Shown here one piece after another: positions 39,571 to 48,394 of a stretch of 64,000 bases of DNA. The notes beneath the pieces are model-generated. The model was not told the DNA's origin. It saw nothing but the letters and a program-made list of their open reading frames with translations, and did no database searches. Position 1 is the first letter of the stretch; every line of letters starts with the position of its first letter. The stretch spans positions 186,001 through 250,000 of the forward strand of contig NZ_JAHSTW010000002.1 in the NCBI RefSeq assembly GCF_019145195.1. The letters are read 5' to 3'. This stretch comes from Pseudomonas siliginis (GTDB taxonomy: Bacteria > Pseudomonadota > Gammaproteobacteria > Pseudomonadales > Pseudomonadaceae). Made by a program: the position numbers and the translations under genes.

Positions 39571-41619
39571 TCACGCTTTATCTGTCGCCGCCGGCAAGGT
39601 GAAACCGGACACCGAACGGCGCAACTGACTGGCCATTTTCGCCAGGTTGCCGATGCTCTCGGCGGTGGCCGTGGACCCCGACGAAGTCTGCGAGGTGATC
39701 TGCTGGATCACGTTCATCGTCAGCGAGATCTGCCCGGCCGAAGACGTCTGCTGTTGCGCCGCGTTGGAAATGCTCTGGATAAGCGCCGCGAGGGTCTTGG
39801 ACACGCCTTCGATTTCTTCCAGAGCCACACCGGCATCCTGCGCCAGTCGCGCGCCGCGCACCACTTCGGTGGTGGTCTGCTCCATGGAAATCACCGCTTC
39901 GTTGGTGTCGGCCTGAATCGCTCGCACCAGGGTTTCGATCTGCCGGGTCGCGGCAGACGAACGTTCGGCCAGCCGTTGCACTTCGTCGGCGACCACGGCA
40001 AACCCGCGCCCGGCGTCCCCGGCCATCGATGCCTGGATCGCTGCGTTGAGGGCGAGAATGTTGGTCTGGTCGGCGATGTCGTCGATCAGGCTGACGATGT
40101 CGCCGATTTCCTGGGACGACTCGCCGAGGCGCTTGATGCGCTTGGCGGTGTCCTGAATCTGTTCGCGGATGTTGTCCATGCCGTGGATGGTGTTGTGCAC
40201 CACCTCGTTGCCCTTGTTGGCGATTTCCACGGAACGCTCGGCCACCGCCGACGATTCGGCAGCGTTGGCCGAGACCTGATCGATGGACTCGGCCATGTCG
40301 CTGATGGCTGTCGAGGCTTCGGAAATCTGCTGGGCCTGTTGCTCAGACGCTTGGGCCAGATGCATGGCGGTGGCCTGGGTTTCCTGCACAGCGGCGGCAA
40401 CCTGGCCGGCGGTGAGGTTGATGGTGGCGACCAGATCGCGCAATTGGTCGACGGAATAGTTGATCGAGTCGGCGATGGTGCCGGTGAAGTCTTCGGTCAC
40501 CGAAGCGGTCACGGTGAGGTCGCCATCGGCGAGGTCTTCGATTTCGTCGAGCAGGCGCATGATCGCGTTCTGGTTGCGCTCGTTCTTCTCGGCGGTTTCA
40601 CGCAATTGGCGATTGGTTTCGCGCACCATCACCAGACCGATGAGGATGATCGAGGCCAGCGCCAGCAAGCCCAGCACATAGCCGCCAATGGTGTCGGTGT
40701 TGCGCCCGCCGGCCAGATGCTCGAATCCGGTGGCCAAGTGCGAGGCTTCGTCGAGCAGGGTTTGCGACAGGGTGAAGATGTTGCTCGCCGATTCGCGCAC
40801 CTTGAACAGCTCTGGCGAGGTTTCGAGGATTTCATCCACGGAGCCGGAAACGAACTGGAACAGCTCGGAGATTTCGCTCAAACGCGCACGGGCGTCGCGG
40901 TCTTCGACCTGGCTGATTTTCAGCGCCGGGTTGCCCTGCAACATGCCGTTGAGCACCAGACCGAAACGCGCGGCATCACGGCCAAAGGCGTCGGCGGCCT
41001 GCTGCGAGTTTTCGTCACCGGCGAGCACGGTGTTGACGGCACCGAGGATGCGTTCGGCGAGCAACGATTGCCGTTGCGCCATCGCTACCTGCGCCGCCGG
41101 AGCGCCGCGCTGGAGCAGGATTTCCACAACTTTTTCGTATTCGATCTGCAACTGCGGCACGGTTTCGGCCAGCGTTGCGGCGACCTGATGCAGCGACAGC
41201 ACGGTCTGTTCGCTGGTGAGGATCGCATCAGTGTTTTTCAGCAGGCGTTCCCAGTCCATCTGCACCGCGCGCATTTCCGGGCGCACGGCGACGGGTGCCG
41301 GTGGCAGGCCGGTGTTCGGGTCACCCTTTTTCAGGTAACCCCAGCGCTGGGCAAAATCGTTGCGCGCATCACTGAGCAGTTTGAAGGCGGCCGCCTTGCC
41401 CGCCGCCGCTTCGGTGGCGTTCTTGGCGATGCGTTGCGAGAGCACGCGCAGCTCACCGGCATGGCCGATGTACTGCTTGTCGTAGTTCGCCTGGGTGTTG
41501 AGGTACGCGAAGTTGGCGAACAGCAGCATGATGAACACGATCAGTGCGATAAACAGCACAATGATCTGTGCGCGACTGCGCGATGCTTCTGCCGACTTGC
41601 CTGTTTTTGCTTTTGTCAT
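39571..41619 (-). CDS. pilJ: twitching-motility chemoreceptor PilJ
   Basis: Methyl-accepting type receptor of 682 residues. First transmembrane helix at about 19-40, a periplasmic PilJ domain, second helix at about 310-329 ([16 protein letters not shown]), then a HAMP-like linker and the signalling hairpin whose tip is near residues 521-545 ([24 protein letters not shown]). It senses pilus retraction or surface contact and feeds ChpA. ATG at 41619 with GAGGA upstream; a longer frame runs into the repeat at 41667. It ends 12 nt before chpA. Confidence 0.95.
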   Translation of the reverse strand: MTKAKTGKSAEASRSRAQIIVLFIALIVFIMLLFANFAYLNTQANYDKQYIGHAGELRVLSQRIAKNATEAAAGKAAAFKLLSDARNDFAQRWGYLKKGDPNTGLPPAPVAVRPEMRAVQMDWERLLKNTDAILTSEQTVLSLHQVAATLAETVPQLQIEYEKVVEILLQRGAPAAQVAMAQRQSLLAERILGAVNTVLAGDENSQQAADAFGRDAARFGLVLNGMLQGNPALKISQVEDRDARARLSEISELFQFVSGSVDEILETSPELFKVRESASNIFTLSQTLLDEASHLATGFEHLAGGRNTDTIGGYVLGLLALASIILIGLVMVRETNRQLRETAEKNERNQNAIMRLLDEIEDLADGDLTVTASVTEDFTGTIADSINYSVDQLRDLVATINLTAGQVAAAVQETQATAMHLAQASEQQAQQISEASTAISDMAESIDQVSANAAESSAVAERSVEIANKGNEVVHNTIHGMDNIREQIQDTAKRIKRLGESSQEIGDIVSLIDDIADQTNILALNAAIQASMAGDAGRGFAVVADEVQRLAERSSAATRQIETLVRAIQADTNEAVISMEQTTTEVVRGARLAQDAGVALEEIEGVSKTLAALIQSISNAAQQQTSSAGQISLTMNVIQQITSQTSSGSTATAESIGNLAKMASQLRRSVSGFTLPAATDKA

Positions 41620-41666
41620 CGGTCCTCGCCTATGAAACCTGCCATGGCCCTTGTGGGAGCGAGCCT

Positions 41667-41796
41667 TGTGGCGAGGGGATTTATCCCCGTTCGGCTGCGA
41701 AGCAGTCGCAAAAATATCGCATGCGCTGACGGTGTCAGGCATTGCAGTTTTTGGGGCCGCTGCGCGACCCAACGGGGATAAATCCCCTCGCCACAT
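41667..41796. repeat. family B inverted repeat pair inside the pil operon
   Basis: Arms TGTGGCGAGGGGATTTATCC and GGATAAATCCCCTCGCCACA enclose about 90 nt, between pilI and pilJ. Directly left of it GTGGGAGCGAGCC (41653-41665) is a truncated family A copy fused to the family B arm. Confidence 0.88.
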
Positions 41797-41828
41797 GGCC
41801 CGCGTCCACATGGGTTCTGTTGTTCCTG

Positions 41829-42368
41829 CTATAGAGCCACGCCCATGAACACCGGAGATCTGGCCAGTGCGAACAGGCTGAACACCCGCCAGTTCTGTTC
41901 ACGGCGGAAATAGCCTTTGACGAATTCAGCCTTGGAGCCCTGGCGCTTGCTGATCGACAGCGGCTCGAAACTGCCCTGTTCGAAATGCTGCAAGCCGATG
42001 ACTTCGTCGACCATTACCCCGGCGAACACGTCTTCATGTTCCACCACCAATACCCGCCGTTGTTTGCGCAGCGGCGACAGTTCATGGCCGAAGAAGCCGC
42101 ACAGGTCCATGATCGGCAGCAGCCGCCCGCGCAGGTTAGCCACACCCTTGACCCACGGCTTGACCCCGGGCAACTGGGTGAAGCGCGGCTCATGCAAAAC
42201 TTCGCTGACTTCGCCCATCGGCGCCACATACCAATGCTCGCCGAGGCGAAAGCCGATGCCGCTCCAGCGATCCGGGCGCGCCGCTTGCGACGGCAGGTCC
42301 GCTGCCAGCAGGCGGCAGCGCTGGTCGATCTGCCAGAGCAGTTCGAACGCGGTCAGCGATTCGTTCAT
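41829..42368 (-). CDS. pilI: CheW-like adaptor PilI
   Basis: CheW-domain coupling protein of 179 residues between PilJ and ChpA. Seen: [47 protein letters not shown], which is the core CheW segment, and the [10 protein letters not shown] turn. It starts 10 nt after the pilH stop. A family B repeat separates it from pilJ. Confidence 0.94.
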   Translation of the reverse strand: MNESLTAFELLWQIDQRCRLLAADLPSQAARPDRWSGIGFRLGEHWYVAPMGEVSEVLHEPRFTQLPGVKPWVKGVANLRGRLLPIMDLCGFFGHELSPLRKQRRVLVVEHEDVFAGVMVDEVIGLQHFEQGSFEPLSISKRQGSKAEFVKGYFRREQNWRVFSLFALARSPVFMGVAL

Positions 42369-42378
42369 GATCGCGCGA

Positions 42379-42744
42379 TCAGCCGTTGAGGACGTTGTTC
42401 AGGGTCTTGATCAGGGTGTCTTCGTCGACCGGTTTGGTCAGGTAATCCTTGGCGCCCTGGCGGGTGCCCCAGACCTTGTCGGTCTCCTGATCCTTGGTGG
42501 TGATGATGATCACCGGGATGTGCGCCGTGTCGGCATCCTTGGTCAACTGACGGGTCGCCTGAAAACCGTTGAGGCCGGGCATGACAATATCCATCAGTAC
42601 CGCGTCAGGTTTTTCCTGACGGGCCAGGGCCACGCCGTCGGCGCCGTTCTCGGCCTTGAGCACTTCATGGCCGTGCTTTTCGAGCATGCCGGTGAGTTTG
42701 TACATTTCAGTCGGCGAATCATCGACGATCAGGATACGTGCCAT
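42379..42744 (-). CDS. pilH: response regulator PilH
   Basis: Single-domain CheY-like receiver of 121 residues. Seen: ARILIVDDSPTEMYKL (acidic pocket), VLMDIVMPGLNGFQ with the phospho-aspartate, and the switch lysine in DYLTKPVDE. In the Chp pathway it opposes or tunes PilG output. ATG at 42744 begins the receiver; the 4-residue longer start lacks better spacing. Confidence 0.94.
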   Translation of the reverse strand: MARILIVDDSPTEMYKLTGMLEKHGHEVLKAENGADGVALARQEKPDAVLMDIVMPGLNGFQATRQLTKDADTAHIPVIIITTKDQETDKVWGTRQGAKDYLTKPVDEDTLIKTLNNVLNG

Positions 42745-42804
42745 GGTCTTCCCCATTTTTCTGGTCGACTGCCGGCCCGCTGGCCGAGCGTCACTGTGCG
42801 TGTC

Positions 42805-43209
42805 TTACTGCGGCAAAACGGCGGCGAAGCCCGGAACATGGGCCTGGATCGCGTTGAGCAGTTCTTCTTTGCTGAACGGCTTGGTCAGAAATTGATCAGA
42901 GCCGACAATCCGCCCCTTGGCCTTGTCGAACAGACCGTCCCTGGACGACAGCATGATCACCGGCGTCGCCTTGAAGGCGCTGTTGTTCTTGATCAGGGCG
43001 CAGGTCTGATAACCGTCCAGACGCGGCATCATGATGTCGACAAAGATGATCCCGGGATGGTGGTCGGCAATCTTCGCCAGCGCATCGAAACCGTCGATGG
43101 CGGTGATCACTTCGCAACCGACATTCTTCAACAATGTTTCGGCGGTGCGGCGAATCGTTTTCGAGTCGTCGATCACCATGACCTTCAAGGCGCTGGACTG
43201 CTGTTCCAT
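42805..43209 (-). CDS. pilG: response regulator PilG
   Basis: Single-domain receiver of 134 residues, first gene of the operon. Seen: LKVMVIDDSKTIRRTAETLL, FVDIMMPRLDGYQ with the phospho-aspartate, SSRD and LTKPFSKEEL. It activates pilus extension and adenylate cyclase signalling in P. aeruginosa. Divergent from gshB across 225 nt that must hold both promoters. Confidence 0.95.
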   Translation of the reverse strand: MEQQSSALKVMVIDDSKTIRRTAETLLKNVGCEVITAIDGFDALAKIADHHPGIIFVDIMMPRLDGYQTCALIKNNSAFKATPVIMLSSRDGLFDKAKGRIVGSDQFLTKPFSKEELLNAIQAHVPGFAAVLPQ

Positions 43210-43434
43210 AAGAGGGTTCTACCGTCGCCTTTGCGAATCAAATTGTCCGTTTTGCTGTGAATAATGGCCTGAAACCCTTGAAACCCATGGGGCGGCGCGA
43301 TCTGCCAGCCTTTTTAGCACAGTCTCCAGATGCAATCTATCGACGGGTTTTTCCTTGACCCGAAACCCGCCCGGCGCCACTCTGGCGGCACTTTTTCAAT
43401 ACCGATCCGGTAGCCAAATTTCGAGGAAAACCCA

Positions 43435-44406
43435 ATGAGCGTTCGCGTCGGGATTGTCATGGACCCTATCGCCAGCATCTCCTATAAAAAGGATAGCTCG
43501 CTGGCCATGCTGCTGGCCGCGCAAAAGCGCGGCTGGGAACTGTTCTACATGGAACAGAAAGACCTGTATCAGGCCGAAGGCCAGGCGCGGGCGCGGATGA
43601 GCCCGCTGAAAGTCTTCGCCAACCCGGACAAGTGGTTCGAACTGGACGCCGAGCAGGACAAGCTGCTGAGCGACCTGGACGTGATCCTGATGCGCAAGGA
43701 TCCGCCGTTCGACATGGAATTCGTCTATTCCACTTATCTGCTGGAACAGGCCGAAGCCGCCGGCGTGCTGGTGGTGAACAAGCCGCAGAGCCTGCGCGAC
43801 TGCAATGAAAAGCTGTTCGCCACGCTGTTTCCGCAGTGCACGCCGCCGACCATCGTCAGCCGCCGCCCGGACGTATTGCGTGAGTTCGCCGACCATCACG
43901 GTGACGTGATCCTCAAGCCGCTGGACGGCATGGGCGGTTCGTCGATCTTCCGCCACACCGCCGGCCATCCGAACCTCTCGGTGATCCTCGAAACCCTGAC
44001 TCTGCACGGCAAGCAGCAAATCATGATTCAGGGCTACCTGCCGGCGATCGTCGATGGCGACAAGCGCATCCTGATGATCGATGGCGAGCCGGTGGATTAC
44101 TGCCTGGCGCGGATCCCGGCCATGGGCGAAACCCGTGGCAACCTCGCCGCCGGTGGCCGTGGCGAAGCACGTCCGCTGACCGAAAAGGATCGCTGGATCG
44201 CCGCCCAGGTCGGACCGACCTTGCGCGAGAAAGGCCTGCTGTTTGTCGGCCTCGACGTGATCGGCGAGCACCTGACCGAAATCAACGTCACCAGCCCGAC
44301 CTGCATCCGCGAAATCGACAATGCGTTCGGTACTGACATTGGCGGCATGCTCATGGATGCGATCGAAAAGCAGCTGCAAGCTTCGAGCCGCAAGCCACAA
44401 GCTTGA
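43435..44406 (+). CDS. gshB: glutathione synthetase
   Basis: ATP-grasp ligase of 323 residues adding glycine to gamma-glutamylcysteine. Seen: MSVRVGIVMDPIASISYKKD, VNKPQSLRDCNEKL, GDVILKPLDGMGGSSIFR (ATP-binding loop) and INVTSPTCIREID. The ATG has GAGGAA upstream. The last ten codons (LQASSRKPQA) lie in a run of degenerate AGCTTGAAGC-type repeats, suggesting that the C-terminus has drifted. Confidence 0.96.
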   Translation: MSVRVGIVMDPIASISYKKDSSLAMLLAAQKRGWELFYMEQKDLYQAEGQARARMSPLKVFANPDKWFELDAEQDKLLSDLDVILMRKDPPFDMEFVYSTYLLEQAEAAGVLVVNKPQSLRDCNEKLFATLFPQCTPPTIVSRRPDVLREFADHHGDVILKPLDGMGGSSIFRHTAGHPNLSVILETLTLHGKQQIMIQGYLPAIVDGDKRILMIDGEPVDYCLARIPAMGETRGNLAAGGRGEARPLTEKDRWIAAQVGPTLREKGLLFVGLDVIGEHLTEINVTSPTCIREIDNAFGTDIGGMLMDAIEKQLQASSRKPQA

Positions 44407-44486
44407 AGCCGGCCCGCGTCAGCTTGAAGCTTGAAGCTTGAAGATGCCCCTATGCAGCTTGTCGCTTGAAGCTCGTCGCTTGCAGC
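44382..44486. repeat. degenerate short repeats rich in AGCTTGAAGC
   Basis: Runs of AAGCTTGAAGC, TTGAAGCTTGAAGC and CGTCGCTTGCAGC cover the end of gshB and its downstream gap. Each short unit is partly self-complementary. Confidence 0.65.
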
Positions 44487-44487
44487 T

Positions 44488-44542
44488 AAAAACCAACATT
44501 GCGTTATCATGCCGAGCCCAAAAAAACGCGATGTTGGTTTTT
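44488..44542. repeat. 17-bp inverted repeat before tonB3
   Basis: AAAAACCAACATTGCGT (44488-44504) and ACGCGATGTTGGTTTTT (44526-44542) match in 16 of 17 positions, with a 21-nt loop that contains a possible -10 (TATCAT). It ends 5 nt before the tonB3 ATG. Confidence 0.75.
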
Positions 44543-44547
44543 CTACG

Positions 44548-45447
44548 ATGACTCTGCCGTCCGATCTGCCCGCTGAACTCGCCCATCGTGGCGTGCGCCC
44601 GGCCGATCGCCTCGGTTTTACCCTGTTTCTCGCGGCGCTGATTCACCTGGCGCTGTTGCTCGGTGTCGGCTTCACCATGGTCGAGCCGCAGCAGATCAGC
44701 AAAACCCTGGAAATCACCCTGGCCACCTTCAAAGCCGAGAAGAAGCCGGAAAAGGCAGATTTTCTCGCTCAGGAAAACCAGGAAGGCAGCGGCACGCTGG
44801 ACAAGAAAGCCCTGCCCAAGACCACCGAAGTCGCGCCGTTCCAAGACAATCAGGTCAAAAAGGTCACCCCGCCGCCCGCCGCCAAGCCAGTGGTGCAGGA
44901 AGCCGCCCCGAAGGCAGCGGTGACCACCGTCGCGCCGAAACCGAAAAAGGCGCCGACCAAGAAAGAAGAAAGCAAAACCGAAGTCAAACCGACCGTCGAC
45001 GCGCCGGTGTTCGACAGCTCGCAGTTGTCCAGCGACATCGCCAGCCTCGAGGCGGAGCTGGCCAAGGAACAACAGCTGTACGCCAAACGCCCGCGCATCC
45101 ACCGCTTGAGCGCGGCCTCGACCATGCGCGACAAGGGCGCCTGGTACAAGGACGACTGGCGCAAGAAGGTCGAGCGCATCGGCAACCTCAACTACCCCGA
45201 AGAAGCCCGACGCAAGCAGATCTACGGCAATTTGCGCCTGATGGTCTCGATCAACCGCGACGGCTCGCTGTATGAAGTGCTGGTGCTCGAATCCTCCGGC
45301 CAGCCGCTGCTCGATCAGGCGGCGCAGCGCATCGTCCGCCTGGCCGCGCCGTTTGCACCGTTTACCGGCGATCTGTCGGATATCGACCGCCTGGAAATCA
45401 TTCGCACCTGGAAATTTGCCCGGGGCGACAAGCTCTCCAGCAACTAA
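44548..45447 (+). CDS. tonB3: energy transducer TonB (TonB3)
   Basis: Inner-membrane-anchored protein of 299 residues. One transmembrane helix near residues 22-43 is followed by a Lys/Pro-rich spacer (KKVTPPPAAKPVV, KPKKAPTKKEE) and a C-terminal TonB domain (YPEEARRKQIYGNLRLMVSINRDGSLYEVLVLESSG). The position between gshB and yqgE matches tonB3 of P. aeruginosa, which is needed for twitching. No ExbB/ExbD genes are near. An in-frame ATG at 44509 is possible; neither has a good ribosome-binding site. Confidence 0.9.
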   Translation: MTLPSDLPAELAHRGVRPADRLGFTLFLAALIHLALLLGVGFTMVEPQQISKTLEITLATFKAEKKPEKADFLAQENQEGSGTLDKKALPKTTEVAPFQDNQVKKVTPPPAAKPVVQEAAPKAAVTTVAPKPKKAPTKKEESKTEVKPTVDAPVFDSSQLSSDIASLEAELAKEQQLYAKRPRIHRLSAASTMRDKGAWYKDDWRKKVERIGNLNYPEEARRKQIYGNLRLMVSINRDGSLYEVLVLESSGQPLLDQAAQRIVRLAAPFAPFTGDLSDIDRLEIIRTWKFARGDKLSSN

Positions 45448-45454
45448 ATATTTA

Positions 45455-45680
45455 TGTGGCGAGGGGATTTATCTGTGGCGAGGGGATTTATCCCCGCTCG
45501 GCTGCGCAGCAGCCGCAAAACCATTCCATACGGAGTGTCAGGCAGAACCCATCAAGCGATTCAGGGGCGCTTCGCGCCCCAACGGGGATAAATCCCCTCG
45601 CCACAGATAAATCCCTTCACCACAGACAAATCCCCTAACCACAGAAAAACTCCCTCACCACAGCAAATCCCCTCGCCACA
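45455..45680. repeat. expanded family B repeat: 19-bp arms in tandem
   Basis: Left side: two direct copies of TGTGGCGAGGGGATTTATC (45455-45473, 45474-45492). Right side: five copies of the reverse arm, ATAAATCCCCTCGCCACAG and four diverging versions (45588-45606, 45607-45625, 45626-45644, 45645-45663, 45664-45680). It occupies almost the whole 317-nt gap between tonB3 and yqgE. Confidence 0.9.
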
Positions 45681-45764
45681 AAAGCTCTGTTCCAATAATG
45701 GATCTGTGTTGTTGTCAGCATCTCCAGCTTGTCAGTTCGCCCCTCGAACGCCACACTAGCGCTC

Positions 45765-46337
45765 ATGAAAAACGTCAGCCCCAGCTACCTCAAGCATCAC
45801 TTCCTGATCGCCATGCCACACATGGCCGACCCGAACTTTGCCCACACCTTGACCTACATCGTCGAGCACACGGCCAATGGCGCGATGGGGCTGGTGGTCA
45901 ACAGGCCGCAAGACTTGAACCTGGCCGACATCCTCGAACAGCTGCGCCCGGACATCGAGCCGCCGGGACGCTGCCAGGATGTGCCGATCTTCATCGGCGG
46001 GCCGGTGCAGACCGATCGCGGTTTCGTCCTGCACCCGGCGGGCCAGACCTTCCAGGCCACGGCGCAGCTGGACGGCGACCTGGCCCTGTCGACTTCGCAG
46101 GACGTGCTGTTCGCCATCGCTGACGGCGTCGGCCCCGCGCAGAGCCTGATTACCCTCGGTTACGCCGGTTGGGAAGCCGGGCAACTGGAAGCCGAACTGG
46201 CCGACAACGCCTGGCTGACCTGCCCGTTCAACGCCGACATCCTCTTCAACACCCGCAGCGAATTGCGCCTGGAAGCGGCGGCGCGGCACTTGGGCATCGA
46301 TCTCAATCTGCTCACCAGCCAGGCGGGTCACGCCTGA
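45765..46337 (+). CDS. yqgE: YqgE/AlgH family protein
   Basis: Cytoplasmic protein of 190 residues, the length of P. aeruginosa AlgH. Seen: YLKHHFLIAMPHMADPNFAH, VNRPQDLNLADILEQL, GGPVQTDRGFVLH and LGYAGWEAGQLEAEL. Implicated in alginate control in P. aeruginosa, molecular function unresolved. ATG at 45765 (MKNVSPSY). Its stop overlaps the ruvX start by one base. Confidence 0.94.
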   Translation: MKNVSPSYLKHHFLIAMPHMADPNFAHTLTYIVEHTANGAMGLVVNRPQDLNLADILEQLRPDIEPPGRCQDVPIFIGGPVQTDRGFVLHPAGQTFQATAQLDGDLALSTSQDVLFAIADGVGPAQSLITLGYAGWEAGQLEAELADNAWLTCPFNADILFNTRSELRLEAAARHLGIDLNLLTSQAGHA

Positions 46338-46774
46338 TGGCCCTACGCCTGATTCTCGGCTTCGACTACGGCACCAAACAGATCGGCGTCGCGGTCGGCC
46401 AGGTCATCACCGGCCAGGCCCGCGAGCTGTGCACCCTGAAAGCGCAGAACGGCGTGCCGAACTGGGATCAGGTCGAAGCGCTGATAAAAGAATGGAAACC
46501 CGACGCCGTGGTGGTCGGCCTGCCGCTGAACATGGACGGCACGCCCAGCGAGATGTGCGTACGCGCGGAGAAATTCGCCCGCCGCCTCAACGGCCGCTAC
46601 AACCTGCCCTTCTATACCCACGACGAACGCCTGACCACTTTCGAAGCCAAGGGCGAGCGACTGGTGCGTGGCGGGCAGAAAGGCAGTTATCGCGACAACC
46701 CGGTGGACGCCATCGCCGCCGCCCTGCTGCTGCAGGGCTGGCTCGATGAAAACACTGCATTGTTTGAGTCCTGA
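46337..46774 (+). CDS. ruvX: Holliday junction resolvase-like protein RuvX/YqgF
   Basis: RNase H-fold nuclease of 145 residues, linked to pre-16S rRNA 5' maturation in other bacteria. Seen: ILGFDYGTKQIGVAVG with the first catalytic Asp, VVGLPLNMDG, DERLTTFEA and the final acidic residue in NPVDAIAAALLL. ATG at 46337 (TGATG overlap with yqgE). Followed by a terminator. Confidence 0.95.
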   Translation: MALRLILGFDYGTKQIGVAVGQVITGQARELCTLKAQNGVPNWDQVEALIKEWKPDAVVVGLPLNMDGTPSEMCVRAEKFARRLNGRYNLPFYTHDERLTTFEAKGERLVRGGQKGSYRDNPVDAIAAALLLQGWLDENTALFES

Positions 46775-46775
46775 C

Positions 46776-46798
46776 AAGCGCTTCGGCGCTTTTCTTTT
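46776..46798 (+). terminator. intrinsic terminator after ruvX
   Basis: AAGCGC-TTCG-GCGCTT stem-loop immediately after the stop, followed by TTCTTTT. Confidence 0.85.
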
Positions 46799-46855
46799 GG
46801 TTATAAACCGAGCTTCGTCCGGCAGGACGCAGCACGGAATCACGAAGGAGCAACC

Positions 46856-47362
46856 ATGAGCCTGCCCAATCCCGCCGATCTGATCAGCCAGATGGCGACC
46901 CGCCTCAAGGCGCACCTTGCCCAGCGTGACATCAGCGAACCGCGTTACATCGGTATCCGCACCGGCGGCATCTGGGTCGCGCAGGCGCTGCTCAAGGAAC
47001 TGGCCAGCGATGCGCCACTGGGCACGCTGGATGTGTCCTTCTACCGCGACGACTTCAGCCAGAACGGCCTGCACCCGCAAGTGCGCCCGTCCGCCCTGCC
47101 CTTCGAGATCGAAGGCCAGCATCTGGTGCTGATCGACGACGTGCTGATGAGCGGTCGGACCATCCGCGCCGCCATGAATGAACTGTTCGATTACGGCCGC
47201 CCGGCCAGCGTCACCCTGGTCTGCCTGCTGGACCTGGACGCCGGCGAGTTGCCGATCCGCCCGAACGTGGTCGGCGCCACCCTGACCCTGGCCGGCAACC
47301 AGCGGGTCAAGTTGTCCGGCCCCGAGCCGCTGACGCTCGAACTGCAAGACGTCACCCTTTAA
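46856..47362 (+). CDS. pyrR: bifunctional pyrimidine regulator/uracil phosphoribosyltransferase PyrR
   Basis: PRTase-fold protein of 168 residues. PRPP-binding loop [18 protein letters not shown] and the [12 protein letters not shown] segment are present. It heads the pyrR-pyrB-pyrC' operon. AAGGAG ribosome-binding site 6 nt before the ATG. I see no anti-antiterminator hairpin of the Bacillus type in its leader. Confidence 0.95.
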   Translation: MSLPNPADLISQMATRLKAHLAQRDISEPRYIGIRTGGIWVAQALLKELASDAPLGTLDVSFYRDDFSQNGLHPQVRPSALPFEIEGQHLVLIDDVLMSGRTIRAAMNELFDYGRPASVTLVCLLDLDAGELPIRPNVVGATLTLAGNQRVKLSGPEPLTLELQDVTL

Positions 47363-47389
47363 TCCGCCCTATTGAGAGTCCCCCTCGCG

Positions 47390-48394
47390 ATGACGCCTCT
47401 AGATACCAAGCGCCCGCTGCAGCTCAATGATCAGGGCCAACTGCGCCACTTCCTCTCGCTCGACGGCCTGCGCCGCGAGTTGCTGACGGAAATCCTCGAC
47501 ACTGCCGACTCGTTCCTTGAAGTCGGCGCCCGGGCGGTGAAGAAGGTCCCGTTGCTGCGCGGCAAGACCGTGTGCAACGTGTTCTTCGAGAACTCCACGC
47601 GCACCCGCACCACGTTTGAACTGGCGGCCCAACGGTTGTCGGCAGACGTGATCACCCTGAACGTGTCGACATCGTCGGCGAGCAAGGGCGAAACGTTGCT
47701 CGATACCCTGCGCAACCTTGAAGCGATGGCCGCCGACATGTTCGTCGTGCGCCACGGCGACTCGGGCGCGGCGCACTTCATCGCCGAGCATGTCTGCCCG
47801 CAAGTGGCGATCATCAACGGCGGCGACGGCCGGCATGCGCACCCCACCCAGGGCATGCTCGACATGCTCACCATCCGTCGGCACAAGGGCGGTTTCGAAA
47901 ACCTCTCGGTCGCCATCGTCGGCGACATCCTGCATTCGCGGGTGGCGCGCTCGAACATGCTCGCGCTGAAAACCCTCGGCTGCCCGGATATCCGTGTGAT
48001 CGCGCCGAAAACCCTGCTGCCGATCGGCATCGAGCAGTATGGCGTCAAGGTCTACACCGACATGGCTGAAGGCCTGAAAGACGTCGACGTGGTGATCATG
48101 CTGCGCCTGCAACGTGAACGCATGACCGGCGGCCTGCTGCCCAGCGAAGGCGAGTTCTATCGCCTGTTCGGCCTGACCACCGCACGTCTGGCCGGGGCCA
48201 AACCCGATTGCATCGTCATGCACCCGGGGCCGATCAACCGTGGCGTAGAGATCGAATCGGCGGTGGCCGACGGCCCGCACTCGGTGATCCTCAATCAAGT
48301 GACCTACGGCATCGCGATTCGTATGGCCGTGCTGTCCATGGCCATGAGCGGGCAGACTGCGCAACGTCAATTCGAGCAGGAGAACGCCCAGTGA
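47390..48394 (+). CDS. pyrB: aspartate carbamoyltransferase catalytic chain
   Basis: Enzyme of 334 residues, the same length as P. aeruginosa PyrB, making carbamoyl-aspartate for pyrimidine synthesis. Seen: [16 protein letters not shown] (carbamoyl-phosphate loop), [10 protein letters not shown] and [12 protein letters not shown]. It overlaps pyrC' (GTGA). In Pseudomonas the active complex is a dodecamer with the inactive PyrC', which fits this layout. Confidence 0.97.
   Translation: MTPLDTKRPLQLNDQGQLRHFLSLDGLRRELLTEILDTADSFLEVGARAVKKVPLLRGKTVCNVFFENSTRTRTTFELAAQRLSADVITLNVSTSSASKGETLLDTLRNLEAMAADMFVVRHGDSGAAHFIAEHVCPQVAIINGGDGRHAHPTQGMLDMLTIRRHKGGFENLSVAIVGDILHSRVARSNMLALKTLGCPDIRVIAPKTLLPIGIEQYGVKVYTDMAEGLKDVDVVIMLRLQRERMTGGLLPSEGEFYRLFGLTTARLAGAKPDCIVMHPGPINRGVEIESAVADGPHSVILNQVTYGIAIRMAVLSMAMSGQTAQRQFEQENAQ

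Noticed and set aside
39754-41781. 675-codon plus-strand open frame opposite pilJ
   Set aside because: Antisense shadow of pilJ running out into the family B repeat.
46799-46855. Attenuator before pyrR
   Set aside because: The only stem, AAGCGC-TTCG-GCGCTT, belongs to the end of ruvX; no competing antiterminator was found.
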